In this document: piece by piece, positions 7,665 through 16,438 of the stretch
Layout of the letters: the number at the start of each line of letters is the position of its first letter
Numbering within the stretch: the stretch's first letter is position 1
NCBI RefSeq assembly: GCF_039541855.1
Contig: NZ_BAABHA010000008.1
Location: 1 to 64,000, forward strand
Direction of reading: 5' to 3'
DNA: 64,000 bases
Source of the DNA: Solirubrum koreensis
Lineage (GTDB): Bacteria; Bacteroidota; Bacteroidia; Cytophagales; Hymenobacteraceae
Notes under the pieces: generated by a model
Told to the model about the DNA's origin: nothing
Database searches by the model: none
The model's input: only the letters and a program-made list of their open reading frames with translations
Made by a program: the position numbers and the translations under genes

Positions 7665-9020
7665 ATGAAAATCGAACAGTTTGAAGACAAGGGCCTGGCC
7701 CACTTCTCCTACGCCATCCTGAGCGAGTCGGCCCGCGAAATCGTGCTCATCGACCCGGCCCGCGACCCGCAACCGTACTACGACTTTGCCCAGGCCCACA
7801 ACGCCCGCGTTGTAAGCGTAATCGAAACCCACCCGCACGCCGACTTTGTATCGTCGCATCTGGAAATTGCGCGGGCTACCGGCGCCACCATTCGCGTGAG
7901 CCAACTGCTGGGGGCCGACTACCCGCACGAAACGTTTGACGAGGGACAATCCTTCACCGTCGGGCAGCTCGCTTTTCGTGCTTTGAACACGCCCGGCCAC
8001 TCGCCCGACTCCATTAGCATTGTGCTCAGCCGCGAAGGCAAAGATGTGGCCGTGTTTACCGGCGACACGCTGTTCATCGGCGACGTAGGCCGCCCCGACC
8101 TGCGCGAAAAAGCCGGCAACCTCACGGCCAAGCGCGAGGAACTGGCCCGGCAGATGTATTACTCGCTGCGCGAGAAGCTGATGGTGCTCGACGGCGCCGT
8201 GCTGGTGTACCCGGCCCACGGCGCGGGCAGCCTTTGCGGCAAAGCCCTGAGTGGAGCCAACAGCAGCACCATTGCCGACGAAAAAGCCAGCAACTACGCC
8301 CTGCGCCCGATGAGCGAAGAAGGCTTCGTGCAGGAGCTGATGGCCGATCAGCCTTTCATTCCCAAGTACTTCGGCTACGACGTGGCCTTAAACAAAGCCG
8401 GGGCCCCGGCCTACGCCCCCAGTGTGCAGCAGGTGCCTCGCCTAGCAGCTGACACCCCCATTGAGCCCGGTGTATTGGTGGTAGACACTCGTCCCGAAGC
8501 CGCGTTCAAAAAGGGGCACGTACCCGGCGCCCTCAACATTCAACAGGGCGGCAAGTTCGAAACCTGGCTGGGCTCCATAGTGGGGCCGGAAGAACCCTTC
8601 TACCTGGTGGCGGCCGACGAGGCAGCCCGGGAAGAACTGATTCAGAAGGCTGCCAAAATTGGCTATGAGTCCCTGATTAAAGGTGCCCTGGTGGGCACAC
8701 CCGCAACGCAGGCAACGCTACCGAAGCTGGACGTGGAGCAGTTCCGCCAGCACCCGGAGGCCTACACCATCGTGGACATCCGCAACGCTTCGGAAGCTAA
8801 GGCCGAGCCGCTGTTTGCCGGTGCGCTAAACATTCCGCTGCCCGAGCTGCGCGAACGAGTACAGGAAATTCCCCACGGCAAGCCCGTGGTGGTACACTGC
8901 GCCGGGGGCTACCGCTCGGCTGCCGGGGCCAGCATTCTGGCGCCGGCCCTGCCTGGCACGCCCGTGCTCGATTTAAGCGAAGCTGTGAAGACCTTTCTCC
9001 CGGCCATTTCCGGCCACTAA
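7665..9020 (+). CDS. persulfide dioxygenase-like MBL-fold protein fused to two rhodanese domains
   Basis: 451 residues from ATG 7665 (a TTG four codons upstream is less likely). Residues 1-240 form a metallo-beta-lactamase fold of the ETHE1 type: THPHADFVSSH gives His56, His58, Asp60 and His65, followed by TPGHSPDS and FTGDTLF. These enzymes oxidise glutathione persulfide to sulfite. Two rhodanese domains follow: the first (about 265-350) has VVDTRPEAAFKKGHVPGA but no active cysteine; the second (about 360-450) has CAGGYRSA with Cys412. The fusion lets one protein transfer and oxidise sulfane sulfur in the cytoplasm. It is the core enzyme of this operon. Confidence 0.9.
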   Translation: MKIEQFEDKGLAHFSYAILSESAREIVLIDPARDPQPYYDFAQAHNARVVSVIETHPHADFVSSHLEIARATGATIRVSQLLGADYPHETFDEGQSFTVGQLAFRALNTPGHSPDSISIVLSREGKDVAVFTGDTLFIGDVGRPDLREKAGNLTAKREELARQMYYSLREKLMVLDGAVLVYPAHGAGSLCGKALSGANSSTIADEKASNYALRPMSEEGFVQELMADQPFIPKYFGYDVALNKAGAPAYAPSVQQVPRLAADTPIEPGVLVVDTRPEAAFKKGHVPGALNIQQGGKFETWLGSIVGPEEPFYLVAADEAAREELIQKAAKIGYESLIKGALVGTPATQATLPKLDVEQFRQHPEAYTIVDIRNASEAKAEPLFAGALNIPLPELRERVQEIPHGKPVVVHCAGGYRSAAGASILAPALPGTPVLDLSEAVKTFLPAISGH

Positions 9021-9127
9021 TTATCCCGGTTTCGGACGAGCCGCAGCCTGCGCAACCCAGCGGCTCTTCCAGCCTGCTCGCCGTGGCTTCTCTGCATCAG
9101 CTAACGTTCCCGCTTTTCCTTTCCGCC

Positions 9128-9466
9128 ATGTTTGGTCTTTTTCAAGGTTCCGCATCTACTTATAAAAACCTCACTCCCGCCCAGTTCTCTGCCGCGTTGC
9201 GCCAACCCGGCGCGGTGCTGCTGGACGTGCGCCGCCCCGACGAGTTTGCCGCCGGCCACCTGCCCGGCGCGGTTAACCTGGACGTGACCAGCCCGGACTT
9301 TACCCGCCGCGTGGCGGCGCTGGACAAAACCCAACTCACCTACGTGTACTGCCGCAGCGGGGCCCGCTCCGCCACCGCGGCTGGCCAGCTCACCAAGGCC
9401 GGCTTTGGGCAGGTACACAACCTGCTTGGCGGGGTGCTCGACTGGCCCGAAAAGCTGATCCGCTAG
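9128..9466 (+). CDS. single-domain rhodanese sulfurtransferase
   Basis: 112 residues from ATG 9128; a GTG at 9083 would add 15 residues of hydrophobic character (MASLHQLTFPLFLSA), so a short membrane anchor is possible. The domain has the rhodanese marks LLDVRRPDEFAAGHLPGAVNLDV and the active loop CRSGARS with Cys75. Such proteins carry sulfane sulfur as a cysteine persulfide. Placed between the dioxygenase fusion and two YeeE/YedE transport genes, it probably receives imported sulfane sulfur or hands it to the dioxygenase. Confidence 0.9.
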   Translation: MFGLFQGSASTYKNLTPAQFSAALRQPGAVLLDVRRPDEFAAGHLPGAVNLDVTSPDFTRRVAALDKTQLTYVYCRSGARSATAAGQLTKAGFGQVHNLLGGVLDWPEKLIR

Positions 9467-9500
9467 TAGGCTCTTCGTACTCCCTCAACCCCACTAATTC

Positions 9501-10061
9501 ATGCTTGACTTTCTTCGCCAGCCCTGGCCCTGGTATGTAGCCGGCCCGCTCATTGGGCTGACCGTGCCGGCGCTGCTGCTGCTGGGCAACAAGGCCCTGG
9601 GCATCAGCTCTTCGCTGCGACACGTGTGTGCCGCCTGCCTGCCGGCGGGTATTCCCTTCCTGAACTACAACTGGCGGGCCGAAATCTGGAACCTGTTTTT
9701 CGTGCTCGGCATTGGCATCGGCGGTTTCCTCGGCTACCAGGTGCTGGGCCACCCCGACACCATTGCTATTTCCGACGACACGGTGCGCGACCTGAAAGCG
9801 CAGATGGGCTTGACCGATTTCTCCGGCCTCTTGCCCAGGGAATTGTTTTCCCTCGAAAACCTGACCAACTGGAAAGGCTGGGTGTTTCTGGTGCTGGGTG
9901 GCTTCCTCGTCGGCTTTGGCACGCGCTACGCCGGGGGCTGCACCTCCGGCCACGCCATTTCGGGCCTCTCAAACCTGCAATGGGTGTCGTTGGTGGCCGT
10001 TATTGGCTTCTTCGTGGGCGGCCTGTTAATGACCTGGGTGTTTTACCCGCTGCTTTTTTAA
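9501..10061 (+). CDS. YeeE/YedE family transporter, N-terminal-type half
   Basis: 186 residues with five or six hydrophobic segments. The family motif GGCTSGHAISG is present, with Cys147; in the characterised thiosulfate importer TsuA conserved cysteines relay the substrate through the membrane. Together with the gene that starts 8 bp downstream it makes up the two halves that are fused in TsuA-type proteins (the PmpA/PmpB arrangement). Import of thiosulfate or another sulfane-sulfur compound is inferred from the family and from the rhodanese neighbours. Confidence 0.88.
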   Translation: MLDFLRQPWPWYVAGPLIGLTVPALLLLGNKALGISSSLRHVCAACLPAGIPFLNYNWRAEIWNLFFVLGIGIGGFLGYQVLGHPDTIAISDDTVRDLKAQMGLTDFSGLLPRELFSLENLTNWKGWVFLVLGGFLVGFGTRYAGGCTSGHAISGLSNLQWVSLVAVIGFFVGGLLMTWVFYPLLF

Positions 10062-10069
10062 TCAGTCAA

Positions 10070-10480
10070 ATGAAGAACCTGAAGTACCTGGTGCTGGGCG
10101 TGTTGTTCGGCATCATTCTTACGAAAAGCGAAGTTGTGAGCTGGTGGCGCATCCAGGAGATGTTCCGCTTTCAGAGCTTCCACATGTACGGCGTCATTGG
10201 CTCGGCCATTCTGGTGGGGCTGGTGTCCATTCAGCTTATCAAACGCTACCGCCTCCGGACCATTGACGGCGAAACCATCGCCCTCGCCGACAAACAATAC
10301 AACCACGGCGTGTGGATTGGCGGCATCCTGTTTGGGTTGGGCTGGGCCCTGACCGGCGCTTGCCCCGGACCCATGTTTGCCCAGTTGGGCAGCGGCGTAG
10401 CGGGGGCGGCAGTGCTCATTCTGGCCGCGCTGGCCGGCACCTGGACCTATAGCGCCCTGCGCGAAAAGCTCCCGCACTAG
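10070..10480 (+). CDS. YeeE/YedE family transporter, C-terminal-type half
   Basis: 136 residues. The start is ATG 10070, 8 bp after the preceding stop, although the frame is open much further upstream. There are four hydrophobic segments and the second family motif GACPGPMFAQLG with Cys98, equivalent to the second substrate-relay cysteine region of TsuA-type importers. Split into two genes as in many Bacteroidota. Co-transcription and complex formation with the preceding half are inferred from spacing. Confidence 0.88.
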   Translation: MKNLKYLVLGVLFGIILTKSEVVSWWRIQEMFRFQSFHMYGVIGSAILVGLVSIQLIKRYRLRTIDGETIALADKQYNHGVWIGGILFGLGWALTGACPGPMFAQLGSGVAGAAVLILAALAGTWTYSALREKLPH

Positions 10481-10570
10481 GCCGCTGCCTAACGGTTTAC
10501 GGCTCCGCCTGCTCTTCACCTGGATTACGGACGCCATCCGGTTTACCTTTCGGCGTACCCCGTCTTTGTT

Positions 10571-11929
10571 ATGACGCATCAACTCGGATTGCGCGAAAAC
10601 TGGCCCCAATTCAGCCTCTTGGTGCTGGTAAATGCCTTCGTAGGCGGCATGGTGGGACTGGAGCGTACCATTCTGCCCCGGCTGGCCGAGCAGGAGTTTC
10701 AGCTGGTGGCGCATTCGGCCATCCTCTCCTTTATCGTGGTATTCGGCCTGACCAAGGCCGCTGCCAACTACTACGCCGGCGCCTGGGCCAGCCGTGTGGG
10801 GCGCAAAAACCTGTTGCTGCTGGGCTGGCTCTTTGGCTTGCCGGTGCCGCTGCTCCTGCTTTGGGCGCCGTCCTGGGGCTGGGTGATTTTCGCTAACGTC
10901 CTGCTGGGCCTTAACCAAGGGTTGGCGTGGTCGAGCACGGTGGTGATGAAGATAGACCTGGTAGGTGCCAGGCAGCGCGGCTTGGCTATGGGCCTGAACG
11001 AGTCGGCTGGGTACCTGGCCGTGGCGGCCACGGCCTTTGCGTCGGGCTGGCTGGCCACCGAATACGGCCTGCGTCCCTACCCGTTTTACCTGGGCCTCGG
11101 GCTGGCCGTAATGGGGCTGCTAAGCTCCTTGCTGGTGCGCGACACCCGCCACCACGTAGCCCTGGAAGCCGCCCAGGCCCCGGCCGGCGCGGCGGGCCCT
11201 CCCCTCTCGTTCTGGGACGTTAGCTGGCGCCACCCCAACTTGGGCTCGGTTACGCAAGCCGGCTTGGTCAACAACCTCAACGACGGCATGGTGTGGGGCC
11301 TGTTGCCGTTGTTGCTAACGGGCAAGGGTTTTACGCTAACCCAAATTGGCACCGTGGCAGCCGTGTATCCGGCCGTTTGGGGACTGGGCCAGCTCCTGAC
11401 CGGGCCGCTGGCCGACCGCCTTTGCAAAAAAGACCTGCTGTTTTGGGGCATGCTGCTGCAAGGCGTAGTGCTGCTGGCCATGCTTTTTACTTCGTCGTAC
11501 CCCACGTTTGTGCTGCTGGCGGCCTTGCTGGGAGCGGGCACAGCGCTGGTGTACCCCACGTTTTTAGCCGCCATTGCCGAATACGCTCCCACGGCCCAGC
11601 GGGCCCACAGCGTAGGCATTTTCCGCCTGTGGCGCGACGCAGGGTACGCGGTGGGTGCCCTGCTAACCGGTGTGCTGGCCGATGCATTCGGCCTATCCGC
11701 CGCGCTGGTGGCCGTGGGCGGCCTCACGCTGCTCTCGTCGCTGATTATTCGCCGCCGCATGTACTGCTTACCGGCAACCGCGCCCGCGAAGGCGCCCCCG
11801 CAAAGCTGCGCCCGGCCCAGCGGCCTCGCCCTGTTTGCCCGATTCCGTTACGCAAGCTCCCTCTACCTCTCGGCTGAGTTTTGCCGCCGCCCGTTACCAA
11901 CGACGCGGTTTTCGGGACCAACGGCATAA
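10571..11929 (+). CDS. MFS transporter of the sulfur operon
   Basis: 452 residues with about twelve membrane segments in two six-helix halves joined by a hydrophilic loop (about 195-220, DTRHHVALEAAQAPAGAAG). MFS motif A-like sequence is seen in ASRVGRKNLL and its second-half counterpart ADRLCKKDLLF. The last 55 residues after RRRMYC are Pro/Ala-rich and then turn into a Ser/Arg/Leu mixture unlike a normal MFS tail, which may mean the natural stop was lost by a small frameshift. The substrate is unknown; the context suggests a sulfur compound or an organic product of the pathway. Confidence 0.85.
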   Translation: MTHQLGLRENWPQFSLLVLVNAFVGGMVGLERTILPRLAEQEFQLVAHSAILSFIVVFGLTKAAANYYAGAWASRVGRKNLLLLGWLFGLPVPLLLLWAPSWGWVIFANVLLGLNQGLAWSSTVVMKIDLVGARQRGLAMGLNESAGYLAVAATAFASGWLATEYGLRPYPFYLGLGLAVMGLLSSLLVRDTRHHVALEAAQAPAGAAGPPLSFWDVSWRHPNLGSVTQAGLVNNLNDGMVWGLLPLLLTGKGFTLTQIGTVAAVYPAVWGLGQLLTGPLADRLCKKDLLFWGMLLQGVVLLAMLFTSSYPTFVLLAALLGAGTALVYPTFLAAIAEYAPTAQRAHSVGIFRLWRDAGYAVGALLTGVLADAFGLSAALVAVGGLTLLSSLIIRRRMYCLPATAPAKAPPQSCARPSGLALFARFRYASSLYLSAEFCRRPLPTTRFSGPTA

Positions 11930-12144
11930 CCAGAGGCGTACAATAACGCTTAGCGCTATTCTGCTCTTCCGCCACTACCCACGCTGCCCCCGCCGACGGT
12001 GTAGCGCGGGCCTATCAGCATGCGGGCGCCGGCCAAGCGCCAACCCGACCCACAAGCTTAGCCGGAACCCAGATGGTGCTGGCACACGCCGCAGGCCCTA
12101 CCACCAACTCGCGAAAGTTTTATTACTTTTATTAAATTTTTACT

Positions 12145-12585
12145 ATGCACCCATTGGAAGCCCCCGTTCTGTCTCGGGAAGTCCAGAACATCTTCGGCCG
12201 GGTGTTCTACCGTATTGAGTACCATGAGCGGACCAACATCGTGGAAGCCACGTGGTACGGCGCAGCTACCCAACAAGACTTAAAAAACGCCGTAGTGGCC
12301 GGTCTGGCCGTGCATGAGCACAGCCGCTGCGCTTACCGGCTCAACGACAACACCGGGTTTTCGGGGCCCTGGTCCGACGCCGTAGCGTGGCTTGAGGAAG
12401 AATGGTTGCCGCGGGCATACGCCGCCGGCATTCGGTACCTGGCCCACGTGGCGCGTCCGGGCTCGTTTGGGGAACAGGGCGGTGAGGCGATGCTGCGGGG
12501 AAAAATTGGCTCGCAGGTGGAAGTGGCCCTGTTTACCGACAAGGCTGCAGCCGCCGCCTGGCTGACCGCCAAACAAAAAGCGTAA
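12145..12585 (+). CDS. conserved hypothetical protein (single-domain, cytosolic)
   Basis: 146 residues without signal peptide or membrane segment. The pattern (YRIEYHERTNIVEATWYGAA, then a helix, then a strand and VALFTDKAAAAAWL near the end) looks like a small alpha/beta domain of the STAS/SpoIIAA-like kind seen in Bacteroidota proteins that act as anti-sigma or cytosolic regulators, but no diagnostic motif is visible, so the family is a guess. An AT-rich stretch just before the ATG (12115-12143) probably holds its promoter. It stands alone. Confidence 0.6.
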   Translation: MHPLEAPVLSREVQNIFGRVFYRIEYHERTNIVEATWYGAATQQDLKNAVVAGLAVHEHSRCAYRLNDNTGFSGPWSDAVAWLEEEWLPRAYAAGIRYLAHVARPGSFGEQGGEAMLRGKIGSQVEVALFTDKAAAAAWLTAKQKA

Positions 12586-12738
12586 CCCCCGGCCGCCCGG
12601 CCCTGCCGTAGCCGATCTGCGCCCATGTCCGCAAGGAGTCTGATGTTCACCCAAAGCTGGGACGGCCAGTTAACAACCTGAAGCCGGTTGAAGTAACAGG
12701 CCAACAAGTGTTGCAAATATTTACGGGAGGCCTTTTGG

Positions 12739-14249
12739 CTAGTACAACACGTTAGCTCCCGTAACGATGTAGCGCGGATCTTCCAGGATGTTGACGTCGA
12801 CCAAGGCGCCGGCATTGCCCAGCAGCCGGCGGCAGTCGGGGCTGAGGTGGCGCAGGTGCACGGTTTTGCCGGCCCGGTGGTAACGCTCGGTGAGTTTGTG
12901 CAGCGCCTCCAGGGCCGACATGTCGGCCGCGCGGCTTTAGCGGAAATCGATGATTACTTCTGCGGGGTCGCCGGCCACGTCGAATTTTTCGCCAAAGCCC
13001 TGCACCGAGCCGAAGAACAGCGGCCCATAGATTTCATAATGCTTCACGCCGGCTTCGTCCGTGTACTTGCGGGCCCGGATGCGCTTGGCGTTTTCCCAGG
13101 CAAAGACCAGCGCCGATACCACCACTCCGAACAGCACGGCCAGGGCAAGGTTCTGCGAAACCGCGGTAACCAACGTCACTGTACCATCACCAGCACATCG
13201 GTTAGCGGTATGCGGCACAGAATGCGCAGGCTGGCCCACTCGAAGGTACCGATGACCACCATAAACATTACGCCCACCAAAGCGGCCAGCGGCAGGCGCA
13301 TAAACAAGCCCGAGCCCACCACCACGAACAGGCCCAGGGCCACGGCGGCCACCACGCCCGAAAGCCGCCCGCGCCCCCGTGACTCCAAGTTAACCATCGT
13401 CTGCCCGATCATGGCGCAGCCGCCCATGCCGCCCGTCAGGCCCGAGGCCACGTTGGCCAGGCCCTGGGCCAGACAATCCTGGTTGCCGCGGCCGCGGGTA
13501 TCGGTCATTTCATCGACCACGGTGAGCGTGAGCAGGCTTTCGGTGAGGCCCACCAGCGCCATAATTACGGCGTAAGGCAGCACTATAACCAGCGTAGACC
13601 ATGCCAGGGGCACCCGCGGCAGGTGCGGCGTGGGCAGCCCGCCGGCAATGGAGGCAATGTCGCCCACCGACTTGGTATCGAGCCCGCCCACAATAACCAG
13701 CGCCGACGCCACCACAATGGCCGCGAGCGAGGCCGGCACGGCCTTGGTCAGCTTGGGCAGAAAATAGACAATTGCCATGGTCAGCCCCAGCATCAGCGCC
13801 AGCAGTACGCCCGTAAGCCAGTGTTCGTGCCCGGCTGCATCGGGCACCTTGAACTGCTCCAGCTGGGCCATGAAAATAATCAGGGCCAGACCGTTAACGA
13901 AGCCGTACACCACCGGCTGCGGCACCAGCCGAATAAACTTGCCGAAGCGCAACAGCCCCACGGCTACCTGAATCAGGCCCATGAGCACCACGGCGGCAAA
14001 GAGGTACTCCACCCCGTGCTGCACCACCAGACTCACGATGACCACCGCCACCGAACCCGCTGCACCCGATATCATGCCCGGCCGGCCACCAAATACACTG
14101 GTAACCATACAAATAACAGAGGCAAAACCAATGCCCACCAGCGGGCTGATGTGAGCCAGCAGGGCAAAGGCTACCACTTCGGGCACCAAGGCCAGTGCAG
14201 TGGTCAGGCCGGCCAGGATTTCATTTTTAACGTTGACTTTGTACGGCAA
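12739..14249 (-). pseudogene. SulP-family anion transporter, disrupted
   Basis: Three consecutive minus-strand frames add up to one SulP protein of about 500 residues. 14249-13190 carries the membrane domain (GLTTALALVPEVVAFALLAH, then about ten membrane segments). A one-base loss near 13185 shifts the frame at VLVMV/TVTLVTAV. The reading then continues (NLALAVLFGVVVSALVFAWE ... AEVIIDFR) to an in-frame TAA at 12937-12939. The STAS domain resumes without a new start (SRAADMSALEALHKL) and ends at 12739. The 5' end offers only TTG or CTG as start. SulP proteins import sulfate or bicarbonate. Sequencing error could explain one lesion, but hardly all. Confidence 0.75.
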
Positions 14250-14606
14250 CAGATACTAAGCTACGGAGGACATATTCACGCTAAAACGGGGCAAAAGAAA
14301 AGCCGCGCGCTTTTGAGCAGAAGCGGCGGCCAGGGCAATTTACGCCGGTTGTCAGCGTGGGCTGAGCCTGAAAACGGGCAAATAAAAACTAAGCATGTAG
14401 CAGGCAAAAACAAGAAAGGGCCACCCCCCGCACGTTTCCGGCGCCTGGCGGCTGGGCACGTGCCCACCATTCGGACCTGAACCGGGAACCGGTTAATGCA
14501 CTTTGTTCAGCCCCAGCCCGCCGGCAACAGCCAGGAGGAACCCGGCATTTCTTGGCACAAGCAGTTGCGTTTTAAAGTTTGTAGCTTGCTGGTGCTACCC
14601 TGTGCT
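14250..14606. other. intergenic stretch upstream of the GAF gene
   Basis: Nothing gene-like. It holds the divergent upstream regions of the SulP relic and the GAF-domain gene, including the possible promoter at 14551-14581. Confidence 0.5.
14551..14581 (+). promoter_or_regulatory. possible promoter of the GAF-domain gene
   Basis: CTTG (14551-14554), 18 nt, then TAAAGTTTG (14573-14581), a -7 element with one extra base. The ATG follows 25 nt later. Confidence 0.3.
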
Positions 14607-15323
14607 ATGTCCGTGTCTTCTGCTGCCCTGCCGCCCAACAACGAACCCGACCGCCTGCGCAGCCTGCGCGCCCACGAGGTGTTGCCCACCCTTATCGAGC
14701 CCATCTTCGATGAGTTTGTGGCCCTCACGGCGCAAGTATTCAGCCTGCCCATTTCCCTGATTTCCGTAGTGGAGGAAGACGAGGTGTTCTACCCCGCGAA
14801 CCACGGCATGCCCGGCAACGAGCGGCAGCCCCGCGTAGAAGCCATTTGCTCTACCGCCGTGCAGCAGTCCCGGGCGGTGGTATACCACGATGTGCTGCTG
14901 GAGCAAGTGGCCACCTTGCCGCCGGAAGCCGTTCAGGCCGCCCAGGCCAACGACCTGCGCTTTTACGCCGGGGCCGTGCTGCGCCTGCCCGATCAGCACC
15001 CCATCGGCACCCTGTGCATCATCGACCGCCAGCCCCGTTCCTTTAGCGCCACCGAGCAGCAGGTGCTGGACCAGCTGGCCGCGCTTATCAGCCAGACCAT
15101 TGCCGTACGCCACACCTGCCTAAGCCAGGCCCGTACCGTACCCGACCGGTGGGAGCAGCTACGCACGCTACTGCAGGAGGAGCTGCGCGAACTCACTGCC
15201 TTGGTGCGCTACCTCTACACCCGCCACGGCGTGCAAATTCCCGTATCGGCTGAGCTGCTGGCGCAGGTAGAACGCCGCCTGAACGACTTGCACGCCCTGT
15301 TAGGCGAATACAGTTGTTCGTAA
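14607..15323 (+). CDS. GAF-domain sensory protein
   Basis: 238 residues from ATG 14607; the upstream open frame lacks coding character. Residues about 15-170 form a GAF domain: EPIFDEFVALTAQVFSLPISLIS, VEEDEVFYPANHGMPG, then ICSTAVQQSRAVVYHDV and GTLCIIDRQPRSFSATEQQVLDQLA, the pattern of stand-alone GAF proteins and phytochrome-like sensors of Bacteroidota. A C-terminal helical part (about 195-238) may dimerise. There is no kinase or output domain. It probably binds a small ligand or a redox signal; nothing in the neighbourhood identifies a partner. Confidence 0.75.
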   Translation: MSVSSAALPPNNEPDRLRSLRAHEVLPTLIEPIFDEFVALTAQVFSLPISLISVVEEDEVFYPANHGMPGNERQPRVEAICSTAVQQSRAVVYHDVLLEQVATLPPEAVQAAQANDLRFYAGAVLRLPDQHPIGTLCIIDRQPRSFSATEQQVLDQLAALISQTIAVRHTCLSQARTVPDRWEQLRTLLQEELRELTALVRYLYTRHGVQIPVSAELLAQVERRLNDLHALLGEYSCS

Positions 15324-15621
15324 GCCAGACCGGGTAGTAGTTGGGCCTGTTACCGGAAGAGGCTCTTTGCCGATGCGCATCCGGCCAACGGCCAAATGTG
15401 CCGCTGTGGCGTGAAAAAACGGTTTGAAATGCTTCGGGCGTTTGAGCAACGCGGTACGCTTTCGGCTTCTGCGGCCACCGCTGAGCCAGGCCATTACCGG
15501 CCGGAGGCCTGATGTTCGTCATTGCCCGAATGCGCTTCAGCCCCTTACTTGCCGCGCTGTAAGCCCACGCAACAACCCTTTGCGGTTTTGCGGCCTCTCT
15601 CCCATCCAAGCTCGAAAACCG

Positions 15622-16245
15622 ATGCGCATTTACCTGCTCCTGGCGCACCCCGACAAGGACAGCTTTAACGGCCGGCTCGCCGATGCCTACGAAGCCGCTG
15701 CTACGCGCAACGGCCACGAGGTGCGCCGCCAAAACCTGGGCGACCTGGATTTCGACCCCATCCTCTGGAAGGGCTACAAGCAGGTTCAGGCGCTGGAGCC
15801 CGACTTGCAGCTGGCGCAGCAGCACCTGAGCTGGTGCGAGCAGTGGGTGATTATCTACCCGATCTGGTGGGGCTCGGTGCCGGCGCTGCTCAAGGGCTTT
15901 TTCGACCGGGTGCTGCTTTCGGGCTATGCTTACCGCTACCGGCAGCAGGGCCCGTTCTGGGATAAGCTGCTGCGGGGACGCTCGGCGCACGTAATCACCA
16001 CCTGCGACGCCCCAACGTGGTGGATCTGGTGGCAGTACCGCAACAGCGACCTGAACACCGTTAAGCGGGCCGTACTGGAGTTTTGCGGCATTTCGCCCGT
16101 GCGCGTTACCCGCATTGGGCGCATGCGGTACTTAACCGCCCAGCAGCGCGAGGACCAGCTCGCAAAGGTTATACGTGCCATTCCGCTGGCTAAAAAGCCG
16201 GTTGACCAAGTAGGGCAGCCCGTGTTGGCAGCCCCACAAGCGTAA
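15622..16245 (+). CDS. NAD(P)H-dependent flavodoxin-fold oxidoreductase
   Basis: 207 residues from ATG 15622, in the NQO1/KefF/MdaB family. Seen: MRIYLLLAHPDKDSFNGRLADAY (FMN/FAD phosphate region), WVIIYPIWWGSVPALLKGFFDRVL (the YPxWW..P...K...D pattern of the family) and the region ITTCDAPTWW where the isoalloxazine ring binds. Such enzymes reduce quinones or electrophiles by two electrons, using FAD or FMN. It stands alone downstream of the GAF gene; the 298 bp between them show nothing of note. Confidence 0.88.
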   Translation: MRIYLLLAHPDKDSFNGRLADAYEAAATRNGHEVRRQNLGDLDFDPILWKGYKQVQALEPDLQLAQQHLSWCEQWVIIYPIWWGSVPALLKGFFDRVLLSGYAYRYRQQGPFWDKLLRGRSAHVITTCDAPTWWIWWQYRNSDLNTVKRAVLEFCGISPVRVTRIGRMRYLTAQQREDQLAKVIRAIPLAKKPVDQVGQPVLAAPQA

Positions 16246-16438
16246 GCTACCGGAGCGGCACGTTCCTGCTTCTGCCAGTTAGTTAAAGCGGTGTAGCTGC
16301 GCGCTGCGCTTCCTGACAAAGATGGTTCGGAGTAGGATTCTGAAGCTGTTGCCAACGCTGTTGTAACCTGCTTAATCTGATCGTACGTACCACACGGGCG
16401 CACTTCGGCCCTAGCTTGGCTTCGGAAACCCTTATCTA

